Assembly: GCA_002917075.1 (NCBI GenBank)
Contig: NTMA01000008.1
Span: 744,001 to 808,000, forward strand
DNA from: Hawksworthiomyces lignivorus
Lineage: Eukaryota; Ascomycota; Sordariomycetes; Ophiostomatales; Ophiostomataceae
DNA length: 64,000 nucleotides
Reading direction: 5' to 3'
Shown here: positions 1 to 11,615 of the stretch, in pieces
Position numbering within the stretch: position 1 is the stretch's first letter
Layout of the letters: each line of letters opens with the position of its first letter
Made by a program: the position numbers and the translations under genes
Notes under the pieces: generated by a model
Database searches by the model: none
The model's input: the letters and a program-made list of their open reading frames with translations, nothing else
Told to the model about the DNA's origin: nothing

Positions 1-77
1 TTCTATTCTGGTAGAGTGAAGTTGAGTCCGCCGCTGGATAAGAACCCAACTGCTGTATACAATCTCTAAAAAGAGTC

Positions 78-947
78 ATGTCATCATATTTTGGAACCCC
101 CCTGGGGTACAAAATCCATTACACATCTACAGGAAACCCTTCGGGTCAGCTGGTTATTTGCCTTCATGGTCTCGGTGGATCGATAGAAACATTTGCACCG
201 CTGCTGCCATTCATTCCACCGACACTCCACATCATCTGTGTCGACTTCCCCGGCTTTGGCAAGTCTCCTCTTCCTGACAAATCAAAGCGTATTTCAGTCA
301 ACGATCATGTCGCCAACCTACACCATCTCATCGCATCTCTCCAAGCCGCTGCGCCGACGACGGCTGAACCAGAACAGCAGCAATGCACCGCTCCCGTCCT
401 CGTCCTTGGACATTCCCTGGGCGGCATCGTCGCTCTCCAGTTTGCTGCAAAGTATCCAGATATCGTTGCCGGCCTCTTTCTTCTCGGGGCCGGACGTGCC
501 ATCGGCCACATCCCTGCCGCCCGACAAACCATGCTCGGAGTCGCCGCCAAAGTGAGGCAAGAGGGAATCGAGGCAGCTGCGAGTAACGCTGCAAAGACCA
601 ACTTCTACGAAGACACACCAGAGCGCACGGTGGATCCGGTACTGCGGAAGGCTGTGCATGACGCCGTCGCAGCGTCTGATCCCGAAGGGTATGCGCAAAC
701 GTGCGAGGCTCTTGTGGATGCATCCCACGTGGATCCGGACTACGCCAAGATCAAGTGTCCAGTGGTATTTGTCGCTGGAGACAAGGACGGTATCAGTCCC
801 ATATCAAGATCGCAGCAACTAGCCGAATTGGTTGGGGGTTCGGCAACGGTGGAAATCGTAAAGAGCGGACACCAGCCAATCCTAGAGGACTTGGACGGAG
901 TGAAGAACGCCCTTGATGTATTTTTGAAGGAAGCAGCTTCCAAGTAA
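78..947 (+). CDS. alpha/beta-hydrolase fold protein
   Basis: Single-exon protein of 289 residues with the alpha/beta-hydrolase fold (enol-lactonase/haloperoxidase-like branch). The oxyanion region HGLGG lies near residue 30, the nucleophile elbow GHSLGG places Ser113, the acid is probably Asp237 in GDKDG, and His265 sits in SGHQP near the C-terminus, so a full Ser-Asp-His triad is visible. There is no signal peptide, so it is probably cytosolic. The ATG is the first in frame and the length is normal for the family. Its 3' end converges on the downstream regulator gene. The substrate cannot be told; 3-oxoadipate enol-lactonase-like esterases and C-C hydrolases share this layout. Confidence 0.9.
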   Translation: MSSYFGTPLGYKIHYTSTGNPSGQLVICLHGLGGSIETFAPLLPFIPPTLHIICVDFPGFGKSPLPDKSKRISVNDHVANLHHLIASLQAAAPTTAEPEQQQCTAPVLVLGHSLGGIVALQFAAKYPDIVAGLFLLGAGRAIGHIPAARQTMLGVAAKVRQEGIEAAASNAAKTNFYEDTPERTVDPVLRKAVHDAVAASDPEGYAQTCEALVDASHVDPDYAKIKCPVVFVAGDKDGISPISRSQQLAELVGGSATVEIVKSGHQPILEDLDGVKNALDVFLKEAASK

Positions 948-1103
948 GCTGCTCTAAAGCAAATAGACTTAATAGAGAATAAAAATGCATAAGGCATAAA
1001 AATGCATAAGGCAGACTATCAAATCGCTTCATTGAATTCATTTGCAATCTATTAGTCAACACCCAAAGGCGTATACAACGAATATGTCTATACAACATTT
1101 TGT

Positions 1104-3788
1104 TCAGAGCATGGAAAACCCGTGATTTGCTAGATACAATAGATTCTCGAATCCGTTACTAGCACCCTCCCAGCCAGGCGGTAGTAAAGAAGAGGTGTCT
1201 AGTTGTCCAGCATTCTGTAAGCCTTCTACTACCGTGTGATGATCGCCGTCCGTCCCGAAATTTTCAAGTATATCGTTCTGGCTAGCTGTGCCAGCCGGAG
1301 AAGAAATATTGACGGCACCTGGGGAGCTGGCAGGAGAGACACCTATGTCAGTAGAGGGTCCAATTGCGTTAGAAGTTCCAATATTGGTTCGAATGCGTTC
1401 GGAAGTGCCAGTTTGGGTTCTCCGACGATAAGGTGTTACAGGCTTCAGTCGCTGAGCGCTTGCATCACTTCCTTGGCAAAATCGTTGAATAAACGCTGGT
1501 ACATTAAATCCCTTCGGTTGGCTTTGTATATTAGCTAGTGAAAGGCTGGGAAAGTGTTGGTGTGCTTGGCGTCTAGCATCTGAGGCGTTCTCATTTCGTT
1601 TCCGTTTTCGTTGGCTATCATGGAGAGCCCTGCTATTCTTACTATTGTTGGGTAATAACTCTTCGCCTCGTGAGGCAGTTACAACTGCTGTCCGCCATGC
1701 TACCTCATCAAGAAGAGCACACAGCAGCTTGATACCACGCACAGCAATCATGCTGTTGCCAAATTGGCGAAGGATGCTCACCACATCCTCAACAAGCTGC
1801 TTGTGTTCAGTGTGCTGTCGCTCTGCTGGCTGCCGATGTAGCACATCGAGAATGAGTATGATCGATGCAGCGACGGCAAAGGCCTGGTGTACCCAGAGCG
1901 TGGGTCCGTCTTCACGTACCACTTCCTTGTATTCTTTGATAATGGTTTTGGAAGCAGCAATACACGTGTGTCGCGTGAAAGAAAATGCGGGGTTTGTGAA
2001 GCTCTCAGACAAGCATGAGCGGTGTATCATGATGATCTTATGACCCGAGCTAATGGCCAGAGCCCGACGAGCCCAAGGAATCCAGCATGGCCAGTGCGGC
2101 TCCAAGGGCACGCGGTTAGACAAGTAGAGGGGCCGCTCCGCAGTTGCCAGGGTGCGCATGCGGGCATCCCAAGAGAGCACTTGCTCATAGCGCGTGTAAG
2201 CCGTATTACACGCCAACAAGCCATCTTGTAGCTGCGGCATAATGGACGCGACCGTGTTAAGAAAGCGGCAGTAGCCCGTGATGGTAGGCTCATAGTCTGG
2301 GAATGGCGAATTCAGGTCTTCGTCGTGGCAGTTGGCTGGCTTCAGACTTTGCGAGTGCAGTGGATTGACGAGATAGCTTTCCGAGAAGGGGATACTGAAC
2401 CAGTCCTGGCTGCAGAGCTGATTCCAGACTCGTCGGCCCATCTCTGTGTCAATCAGAGCTTTGTTACCTGTGACACTTCTTGGCCCCCCAGACACGCCTG
2501 CCTCGGTATCTAACCGATGAAATCCCAGCGACTGGGCAATGCGTACGGCAGTCGCTAGTTGGATGCTTTGGGTATTGGAATACCCCAATAAATGTGCTGA
2601 AATAGTCATGGTAGCTATGGCTTGGCAAGATAGGATGCTATGGTTGGCAATAAACTGATCGCGGTTGAGGCAGCCTATTGCTGCTTGAAACCAGTGCTTG
2701 CACAATTTGTTGCGTTCAGGCTCGCGAAAACCCCACGACAATGCCTGCATCTCAGGAGCACAAGTCAAACTACCCGTAAGTATTGCGAATAAGAGCGCCA
2801 CCCATTGTAGATCCAAAGTGGAGCTCTCTATAGATCCGCCATGCTGCTCATAGAAGCTGGCCAGGTCGGCTTGAAATCGTGGAGCATAGTATGACGCGTG
2901 GTACCAGAGCAGGCATGTGTGATGATATTCAACGAGCTGGTACACCTGTTGCCGGTTGGGCAGGAGTAACTGCATCACTGACAGCGGTTGTGAGCCACTG
3001 TCAAAAAAGTTACCCCCCGGCTGTCCGGAACTTTGACCAACATCGCCAGGTGGCGTGTCTACCTGGGATATTGACGCTGCAACCGTGGCCGTGCTGTTAT
3101 CATTATCTAAAGCATCCTTGGGCAGGACAGAAGATGCGGTGGCGTTGGTAGGATGATACTCGGGATCTTTGCGGCGACCCCAAGCTAGAAATTCCAAGAT
3201 TGAGGCTGCATCTTTGATGACAGTATCGCCAGTATCTCGTCGGCCTTTGTCGCCACGCTCATTACTTCCATCGGCACTATTGTCGTCGCTTTCGTTCCCC
3301 TCGTCTTCACTTCCATTGCTATCCACTACAGTTGGTTCACGTGGTGGAAAGTGAACATCCGCACGAGAATCTGCTTCGCAGGTAGCCGGTTCCTCGGCGA
3401 GAAGTAAGTTTACGCTGACATTAGTTGCTGTCGGAGATGGTCGCTGTGACATTCCCCCCGAAACTTGGTGTAGCTGGCTCTCAAGTTCCGCTACCCGGCT
3501 CCGCAGAAAATCCAGCTCACTTGACGTTGAATTTTGATACGGCGCTGCCAATCCCTGCGCAGGCGACGGCGCAATAGGTTCTGGACCGCAGCTGGCTTGC
3601 TCGCCCCTTTTTAATCGATGAAAATATGTCAGACTCCTCATGAACAACATTGTCTCTGGAGTTTGGTCTCATCTCACTTACCTTCGAATGCATGTGTCAC
3701 AAGGAATAGTCTTTGAGCATCTCACTTTACGCCGCGTACAAGAGCTGCATGCCATTCTAGTGCGGGTGCCACCCGATACTGCCGCCAT
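1104..3788 (-). CDS. Zn2Cys6 transcription factor with fungal_trans domain
   Basis: Two exons, 3788-3682 and 3606-1104, giving 869 residues. The short first exon carries most of the zinc cluster (C14, C17, C24, C30, C33) and the sixth cysteine, C42, comes from exon 2; the AG|GTAAGT donor and AAAAAG acceptor restore the frame exactly. A coiled-coil linker (ELDFLRSRVAELESQL) follows, then an acidic Ser/Asp-rich stretch, then the fungal_trans middle homology region around residues 250-560 (IQLATAVRIAQSLGFHRLD). The C-terminal 200 residues are low complexity. It is expected to act in the nucleus on paired CGG triplets. Target genes are unknown; the oxygenase and NCS1 transporter upstream are the nearest candidates. 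Confidence 0.9.
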
Positions 3789-4220
3789 ATTGTTTCTTGC
3801 CCCTAACCCAAGGTTAGCATCTCGACGATTAAGACCAGGCTGATGTCTCTTTAATCACTGTAGATGCTTCTTATCATGGACATGTCAGTATGGATCGCAT
3901 CGGGTCTCATTTGCCCTATTTACCATTGGCTGCTGGGCGATGACTAGGGTCCCCGCTTTTACACTGATGCGGAGCCCGGAGTCCTCCGTTTCAATCGAGG
4001 AGGTGATAGCTAAGTGGAACATCGCACTAGCTTACATACTTGTACTTTTTATCATTATTTATGAGATTGCGTCAGATCTTTCTTATCTCATTACGGCTTA
4101 TCCCTCGTACTTTTTTTCCGTCTACCGGCAGAGCACTAGTGGGAAGACACGAAGAAATTCAAGCGCAAGTGGTGCAATTGATGAATTCGAATGTAACTAG
4201 TATTGCAGTGGTTCCGGAGC
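3789..4220. other. intergenic, upstream of the Zn2Cys6 regulator
   Basis: About 430 bp between the start of the regulator gene and the 3' end of the oxygenase gene, both on the minus strand. It must hold the regulator's promoter. I see no convincing gene or repeat; the short open frames have no recognisable domain. Confidence 0.6.
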
Positions 4221-5294
4221 CTAAGATACAGGCGAAGGCTGCACTCGGGCATATGACTCCGTGAATTGCTGAAACAAAAAGTCCCGCAATACAATAGGCT
4301 TGTACGCCTCCTGACTGAGCGGAGGACCATATGCCCGCTCGCTCGTGTCTCTGCGTTCCTCGCACCCAGGTATGGTGTCTAGCACATACTTCGGATTTCC
4401 GCTGAAGAAGAATGGTACGGAATATCGATCACTAGTCGAGTAGTTCATGACGCGATGCGTATTTGAAGTATAATGGTGGTTTGTCCATCGCATCATGGCG
4501 TTGCCTACGTTGATAACAAATGCACCGCTCACGGGCTTTACGTCTAACCAGCGACCTGTCCGCTCGTCCTGCACTTGCAGCCCTCCAATTTCGTCTTGAA
4601 GCAGTAGTGTGACGCAGCCAAAGTCGCGATGCGCACCGACACCACGCTCGTTAGGGCCAAGATGCGGCGTAGGTGGGTAATGGATCATGCGTAGAGTCGC
4701 GTTTGGGTTAGTGTGTATAAAATCGTCAAACCAGGTCGCGTCGAGACCAAGGCCGAGAGCCAGTGCAGTCATTACGTCTCTGGCCAGCGCCAGCGCCGCT
4801 GTGTAGTACTCCGTACACGTGTCACGGAAATCCTGCCCAAGGCTTGGAGGGTACAGATTTGGGCCACAGTTGTACTCGCCTGCCAGCACTCGCGGGTTGT
4901 CTTGGGGTAGGTCCTCGCCGAAATAGATAGCCTCCTTCTTATCTGGGGATGTACCCGGCTCTAGCATCTGTGCCCCGAGATGCTCATAACCGCGGTGGTA
5001 TTTGTTCGACCGGAGATCACATTTCATTTTTTCTTCGATCGGTAGAGCAAAAAACTCTTTGGCCGCGTTCAGGATGCGCTCTTGGAGGCTCTGTGAGATT
5101 GTCGTGTTTGTCAGCTGAAAAAAGCCTTTGTCTCGGCATGCATTGTTGATGTCTGCTATGAGTTTGTCCCGCGCTTTCGGGTCCTGGCCATGGAAAGCTG
5201 CATGACTTCAGTTAGGATATGCTGATATTGCCATCGGCAGACGAATAGTTAACAAACCCGAGAAGTCAAGAACAGGAGGTGCCCCGTCCGCCAT
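4221..5294 (-). CDS. 2-oxoglutarate/Fe(II) oxygenase, isopenicillin-N-synthase-like fold
   Basis: Two exons, 5294-5258 and 5197-4221, 337 residues. Exon 1 is only 37 nt (MADGAPPVLDFS) and joins in phase to FHGQDPKARDK, giving the usual DIOX_N start; the intron has a CTAAC branch site. The C-terminal 2OG-FeII_Oxy domain shows the iron facial triad: H-x-D in AHRDFG and the distal His in NTHRV. The 2OG-binding R-x-S is in RYSVPFF. The length fits the family. It would hydroxylate, desaturate or ring-close a small molecule using 2OG and O2 in the cytosol. It is transcribed away from the NCS1 transporter across a shared 850-bp promoter. Thymine hydroxylase-like, flavonoid-type and secondary-metabolite oxygenases all share this architecture, so the substrate is open. 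Confidence 0.9.
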
Positions 5295-6146
5295 AATTGC
5301 CTCTGTGATAAGAGAAGACTTGAAAGGGTTGATTATAAGGACCAACTTCCAAGGTAGGTGTAAGTCAGTAGAAATTATATGTGATTTAACTTCAGATATT
5401 ATGTTGATGCGGCAAATTTGTAGAGTAAACGCAGTCCCTAAATCGCAGGTGCAAGCTGTCTTTAATGACATATACACTACATAAGTTGCAGTTCAATATT
5501 TCGGCATCAGTTGCATGGTCGAGCTGTCTTTGGGGTGTAAAAGCAACAATTATCCGGAAGTGGCCGCACATGTTCATATCTGTTCTTGATTTGTATCCTT
5601 TTACTCCATTGGTATTATCGAGCGATTTTGGTTATATTTGACTGGCCAACTGAATCGATGATCCGTTTAAACAGTACAGAACTAATAATACCACCAAAAT
5701 CCACAAGACATCCTAGAGCAAATGGGAGTGGTTCAGATTGTAGCTATCTGCTCTACCCTAACTTAAGGGATAAAATTGGAATTGGATCGCTGTAGATTGG
5801 GTGCCGTCTCGGCCGATATGGACTAGTGGCCGTATCTCCTATCGCCCACAAGGGACCCATCATGATATATATTATCGATTGGCACTGTTGAATATCACAA
5901 TCCTACCCTGGCTTCCTGTTCAACTGTACAATCCGGATATTGGTGCCGTTTCAATCTTACTTCCTATTCGTGCATTTTCGTATGTGTTCTCATTGTACTT
6001 CTACATATACGAGGGGATAGAAACGGAATGTAGCGTGGATTTAATGCGTTTTTGTAGATCAACTTCTCAGCCGCCGTGGCTGCTTGTGTCTCTCTCTGCC
6101 TTGTAAAGCCTGCACTGTTTTCATTCCATCTTCCTTCAAATACAGA
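5295..6146. promoter_or_regulatory. divergent promoter region between oxygenase and NCS1 transporter
   Basis: An AT-rich 850-bp gap from which the oxygenase (minus) and the transporter (plus) are read in opposite directions. No gene is supportable inside it. Shared regulation is inferred from the layout only. Confidence 0.5.
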
Positions 6147-8243
6147 ATGAATTACTTTTCTAAGAAGGTAAAGGCATTTAAATATGCCTTCAGTAGCAAA
6201 GAGGCTTTTATCAAAGCGATCGAAACGAAGCGGGATGCCGCTGGCAGTGAGGAAGAACGCAACCCTTGGAAAAATGAAGATCTTGACGTTAGCCCGCCTA
6301 GCCATAGGACGTGGACTGCGTTTGACTATGCAGGTTTCTGGACATCCTATGGCATAAGCCCTGGTACATGGAACGTTGGTAGTGCACTTATAGCGGTTGG
6401 TTTACAGCCGTGGCAAGCTGTCATATGCCTTTTCCTAGGGTACGTATGAAGAATGGAATTATTACTCATACTGGAAGAGAATGCTAACAACAATCATCTT
6501 CAGATACCTTTTTGGAGGCATTGGTATGGTCATTCACTCGAGGCCTGCTACCGTGTACCATATTGGATTTCCAGTTGAGAGCCGAGTCACATTCGGTCTT
6601 CGTGGCTCGTATTTTCCTATCCTAATCCGCGTCATGACTGCCCTCATCTGGACAGGAGTATCCGTCGTGCAGGGCGGATATCACACGGCAATCGTACTAC
6701 GTTGCATTTTCGGCGACAGCTTTTGGCACATGAAGAACACCATACCCGCCAGTGCCGGAATCACGCTTCCAAACTTCATTGGCGTGATTGTATACTGGAT
6801 CTTAACCTTTCCCTTGCTCAATGTTCCTCTCCCCAAATTTCGTAGATACATTGAAGCGGAATGCGTTTTAATGCCTCTTGCCATTTTCGGTGAGTAATTT
6901 TTTGATTCTCGTTGCCCATAACCAAAAATAAAATGAAAGAATTGTTAATAACAGCATTATCATCAGGCTTGTTTATATACTGTATGATTGAAGGCAAAGG
7001 TGCCCCCCAAAAGTCTCTCACAACAGTTGGAGGCATCTATGGGTCATCTCTTGGATGGGCAATTGTCAGTATTCCTTCCCCCTTCTCCCTCCAATATGCT
7101 TCTTCATCTGGCACATAGAATGCCACATCTTTTCACTAGAAGTCTGAATCTGACCTAGTTTTCATACTCTGTTCTCCACAGGTGGGTGGAATAAACTCTG
7201 TAATGGGCAAAACCTCAACGCTCGTCGTCAACCAGCCGGATATTGCTCGTTACGCCAAGAGCAAGAGGTCAGTCTTGTCGCAGCTGGTCGCTCTCCCAGT
7301 TGCAAACACCGTCGGCGCGACTCTCGGAATTTACGCTACGAATAGTATTTATAACAAATGGGGCAACCTTGACTGGAACCCGTGAGTCTCGCACATTAAA
7401 TTCTCCATAGTTTGATTTTGCTACTGTTTATCGAGAATTCCCGCTAATAACTCACTTTCTCAGGTGGACTCTGTCGCATGATATTCTGGACCATCACTGG
7501 GGGCCTGGTGCCCGTGCTGCCATGTTCTTCACGAATGGATTTTTTGTCTTTGCGCAGTGCATTGTCGACATGGGCGCTAATATCATTCCGTTTGGCGCTG
7601 ATTTTATGACGCTGTTCCCACGTTGGTTGAACATCAACCGCGGCATGTGGATGGCCTACATCCTAAGTCTCTGCATCAATCCTTGGTACATTCTCAACAG
7701 TGCCTCTGGTTTCCTCACATTCCTCGGCGGTTACAGCATCTTTCTTGGACCGTTTCTTGGTATCTTCATTACAGACTATTTTGTCATTCGGAGGGGTAAT
7801 ATTTCAGTTAAGGACCTGTACGAACCAGGCGGAAAGTACTGGTACACCATGGGCCTCCACTGGCGTGCGTTTGTCGCTTGGGTTGTCGCTGTCACCTTTG
7901 TGGTAAGTAAAGATTATCAAAGAAGTTCCAGACTTTTATCACTACGTGTCCGCATGATTAAACATGGAACTGTCTAACATTTTCTAAGATTCCGGGTTTC
8001 GCCACTGCCTTCGGCCACAAGCTTGCCGGCATGGCAGGCTGGGTTCATTTATATAAATTCAGCTGGTTCTACGTCGTCACAATCGCCAGTGTTGCTTATT
8101 TTGCACTCTCCTTTGTTGGGCAATATGCCAAGGATGAGCGATCCATGTCCTTTGAGTCACTGGCACAAGACGAAGCTATTGATGGTCAACTTCCGAGCCA
8201 GGAAGACTCAGAGACGAACATCTCCATGGAAATGAAAGTGTAG
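6147..8243 (+). CDS. NCS1-family nucleobase/allantoin/thiamine-type transporter
   Basis: Six exons, 6147-6439, 6504-6889, 6967-7064, 7182-7381, 7464-7902 and 7989-8243, which join in frame to 556 residues. The N-terminus has the NCS1 signature N-x-D-x5-P followed by RTW and an aromatic first membrane segment (FDYAGFWTSYGISPGTW). Later segments include GGINSVMGKTS and NQPDIARYAKS, typical of the Fur/Dal group, and about twelve hydrophobic helices are visible. The protein is a plasma-membrane proton symporter for a purine, pyrimidine, allantoin, thiamine or related compound. The C-terminal tail is acidic and polar (QEDSETNISMEMKV). Divergence from a 2OG oxygenase suggests uptake coupled to oxidation. 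The individual substrate cannot be read from sequence by eye. Confidence 0.92.
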
Positions 8244-9463
8244 AATATGAACACAAATTTACATAATTTATTAATGCTGAATTTACATTTCTTATTGAGA
8301 TGTTGCTAATCTACGGAAAACTGCTTCCAACTATGTAGTCTAAATATGCTTTATAAGTAAGGACCTCTTAAAATCAACAGCATTTGTACAGAAGTAAGAT
8401 TATCGTCGAATCTCGGTGGTGATTCGCCAAAAATCTCCTTTTACTTCTAGTGAATATTGATTCAGCTTAATTGCAGCCCTGTAGTGGTTGCAGTGCCTCC
8501 CCTCTGAGCCTTACAAATACGACCCGACTTAATGGGGTGCTTTCTCTTATCTTGCCTCCCAACAAGCGAGGGTGCAGCATAGGACTGGCACAAGTTCATA
8601 GAATTAGTACGAGGCACAAACCAGTCGTAGCAGAGGTACTTTGGACCATTTGATACTCCTCTTTCATGAACTTCTAGTCTGTCTTAATTTTTTTTTAATT
8701 TTTTTCCCATCAACTTTCCTCTTCCTTCTTTTCTGCTTTCATTTAATATCCGTATTTGTGCTTAGATGCGTCGATATTGATAATAGTTTACATTTTACTT
8801 AAAAGTGGGAACGAATGTGTCGCTATGAGCCTATGACGGCCGGGATTTATCGTCGGATGTGCGGGTCCCGTATCTGTACCCCCAGTGCTGGGAAGCCTAG
8901 ACTCTCCACCTACGGTGGTGGGGATGGTTAAAATGAAATGAGGACTCGGGAGATGATAAATTGCATTGCTTATAAACAGTTGGCGTACTAACTTGCAAGG
9001 TGCTTGAAGGATGTATTAGTAGGTATAACGATTAAAAATAGATGGTAAAGATAATGGCAAAAAAAAGAAAGTATATGATTTGGTGTGGTTAACAAGTGGC
9101 TTTGTTTTGCTGCCACAATGGTGCGATACAATTACATACAGGACAGCCTCACAGCCTCACTAACTCATGTTTGGTTCTGGTGGAGCCACCCTGCTGGGCT
9201 GGATCAGGATACTCGGGTTCAGCACCCCACTAGAGCTAATTTTATCTCTTGTTGCCTATGCACCCCAGGCACATATAAGTCATGGAACTGAGTGGCATGT
9301 GCCGAAGAAACATTTTGCATGGCCCTCGTCTATTCTGTGTGAAAAGAGAAGGATGTCTAGTTAATCGACGAATTTAACTCCCATAGCGAGACCACTTACT
9401 GGAGCATGCCATAATCAAGAAGCAGAGCAAATAGATGTGGCCTAAGTGTCGACAGCCTTTGAG
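8244..9463. other. intergenic, no gene seen
   Basis: About 1.2 kb, AT-rich with T-runs near 8690-8710. Open frames here are short, with no domain. One GGTTC-containing stretch near 9210 was checked as a tRNA B-box and failed. Confidence 0.6.
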
Positions 9464-11224
9464 ATGGCTAGCACACAATCTCTCCTCGAGCTTTCTTCCC
9501 ACCAGGACGCTAGCCAGTGGAGTAATTCAGAGCCCGCTATTGAGCCCGCTACGTTCGGCATCCCTTGCAAAAGAGCTGCCTTCTCAAACTCTCAGCTTTT
9601 CGCCCTCATTGTGTCACTCATATGCCTTACTCTCGGAATCATAACCATATTACCAAATGGAGGTATCAACTGGCGTCTGCAGTTTAACGGCCAGATCGTC
9701 GTCATCGGAATGCTGCTCAGCATTATGAATATCTGTTTGCGCGTTGTCCTACCTGTCGCTTTATTGATGATAGAAGCCCGGTTTGGTCGTTCTCGGCTCC
9801 AGAACTTTGAGGCAATTGCATCGGGTAGCTTTGTATCGACTCATATCAGCATAGTGTGGCGGCTCATACTTCTCATTCTTATCCTTCTTCCTCTGGGTCT
9901 CAGCATTGCTTACAAGCGGTTTCTCGGCGGCACAGCAACCGCAGCGCTAACCCTCAACTACGAGGGACTGTATGGCATTGATTTCCCGCGAATTGGGGCT
10001 TGGTCCAACATCCAAGATCCTGTGTATTTGCTGGTGTCCTCGATGGCCGCTTTCGCTTCGGCCACCGAGAAAGGGACCGCCGACTATCCAAACCCAGAGA
10101 CATTTCCATTGGCTTATGGCTACAATACCCTACTTCTGAGTAACTACTCGGCTGCCATCCTTGACATACCATTCAGTTCATACATCTCGGCGATGCAGGG
10201 AAATCTGTCCTCTGGCGAATCACTGGACATTACAGCTACAGTCGATGCTTACGTTGCCACGTATAATGCTTCTACATCAGCTGCTTTCAGAATGAACGAC
10301 GACGACTGGGATGCGGCTTGGAAGTCAAACCGAAAAAATGATGAATGGGGTCTAACCTCGGTTGCTCTGTACGACGCAGACGCCGCCGCCATCGGCTTGA
10401 TGCCTGTCGGGGACATCAATCAAACGGTGTTCGCATTGTATTACAACTCCACAAACCCTGGGGATGTGATATCATACCTCGAACCAGACGATAAAGAAAT
10501 TTCAATCTTCCGCAGTCAGTCTCAAACATACGATGTTCAGAGGATGCAGTGTCGTGGATGCTGGCATCTGAACGCATCTACCATTCTACTCGTGAGCGGA
10601 GACTGCAGTGGCAATATAGCTGCTAACTCATCCGTTATGTATAAAGGTCATATGGGGTTGTATTCCGCTGATATAGTGCCCCCTCTTGCACATACGTTCA
10701 AGCCTTTGGCCCCAGGTTCACATCTAGAAAACCCTTGGCTGCAAGCGACATATGCTGTAAGCGTCGTCACTATGCTCTGGGCGAGGGAGTTATACATGAT
10801 TGCTGGCGGAACCGAAGGTGTGACATATCCACCGATAGACGAAACGATCGCCTCGACACGGACCACGCTCTCAGCAGAAGGACTCTTGTACCTAGTGCTA
10901 GCCATTCAACCCATCCTTACTGCGGCAGGTTTCAGCCTTATAATTTGGCTACACAATATTCCGATTAGCTTCAACTTTGGCATTGTCCCTATACTTTCAG
11001 GCCTGGATCCCACTAGCCTAGGATTGCTTCGAGGTGCAGGCCTCTCGGGACACTTAAGTGTGCCAGTGAACCTTGACATAACGACTGAAAACTTGTCCTT
11101 CGATGAGCGAAACGCTCCCCATGCCAAATCAAAGGACAGCCGGCACCAGATACAATACCGTGTGCGGAAAGAATCCAAGTCTAAAAAGGCAGCATTTCTT
11201 AAAAGAGGTTGGACGTACTGGTGA
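9464..11224 (+). CDS. fungal integral membrane protein of unknown function
   Basis: Single exon, 586 residues from the first ATG (MASTQSLLEL); the frame is open slightly upstream but without an ATG. Three hydrophobic segments lie near residues 45-64, 78-104 and 129-149. A long polar region of about 270 residues follows, with many N-x-S/T sites and several Cys, consistent with an extracytosolic domain. A weaker hydrophobic segment is near residue 435 and a clear one near 480-500 (LYLVLAIQPILTAAGFSLIIWL). The tail is basic. The layout matches the large fungus-specific families of hypothetical membrane proteins. I do not recognise a characterised homologue and assign no function. Confidence 0.82.
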   Translation: MASTQSLLELSSHQDASQWSNSEPAIEPATFGIPCKRAAFSNSQLFALIVSLICLTLGIITILPNGGINWRLQFNGQIVVIGMLLSIMNICLRVVLPVALLMIEARFGRSRLQNFEAIASGSFVSTHISIVWRLILLILILLPLGLSIAYKRFLGGTATAALTLNYEGLYGIDFPRIGAWSNIQDPVYLLVSSMAAFASATEKGTADYPNPETFPLAYGYNTLLLSNYSAAILDIPFSSYISAMQGNLSSGESLDITATVDAYVATYNASTSAAFRMNDDDWDAAWKSNRKNDEWGLTSVALYDADAAAIGLMPVGDINQTVFALYYNSTNPGDVISYLEPDDKEISIFRSQSQTYDVQRMQCRGCWHLNASTILLVSGDCSGNIAANSSVMYKGHMGLYSADIVPPLAHTFKPLAPGSHLENPWLQATYAVSVVTMLWARELYMIAGGTEGVTYPPIDETIASTRTTLSAEGLLYLVLAIQPILTAAGFSLIIWLHNIPISFNFGIVPILSGLDPTSLGLLRGAGLSGHLSVPVNLDITTENLSFDERNAPHAKSKDSRHQIQYRVRKESKSKKAAFLKRGWTYW

Positions 11225-11615
11225 TGTAATAGGGGCACTGTGGATATTTTCTTGTTTGCGGAGTATGAAATCTATTCCACTACTGTCATCGCAAACTATC
11301 ATGGCATTTGATCATGTGTGGATCTAAGTATAAAACGTCTACGGATCGCAAGGACGAAGACTGAGAATGAATAGTTGGAATGAGCATCGCATAGATTGTA
11401 TTTATGAAAAATTGTATAAAATGTGGGCTTAGATTTGGCAGAGAGCAGCGCTCTTGCCGCTTCTATCTGGTCCATGAATATACACGTACTGTTTTGATTA
11501 TTCTATTAGTAAAGAATTCAGTGCATTGCACCATTAGAAGACCTTAAGTTATCGCGGCATGGATGCTATTGACCTTATTTCTCAGCCGTGTAGTGCATGG
11601 CTTGCGATAGGCGCT
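11225..11615. other. convergent 3' intergenic
   Basis: About 390 bp between two converging genes. It should hold both polyadenylation regions and nothing else that I can see. Confidence 0.5.

Noticed and set aside
305..728. Several minus-strand open frames over the first gene
   Set aside because: They are shadows of the plus-strand hydrolase, whose catalytic motifs are complete.
9195..9240. tRNA B-box-like GGGTTCAGCACCCC
   Set aside because: The core does not match the T-loop consensus and no cloverleaf with acceptor or anticodon arms could be drawn.
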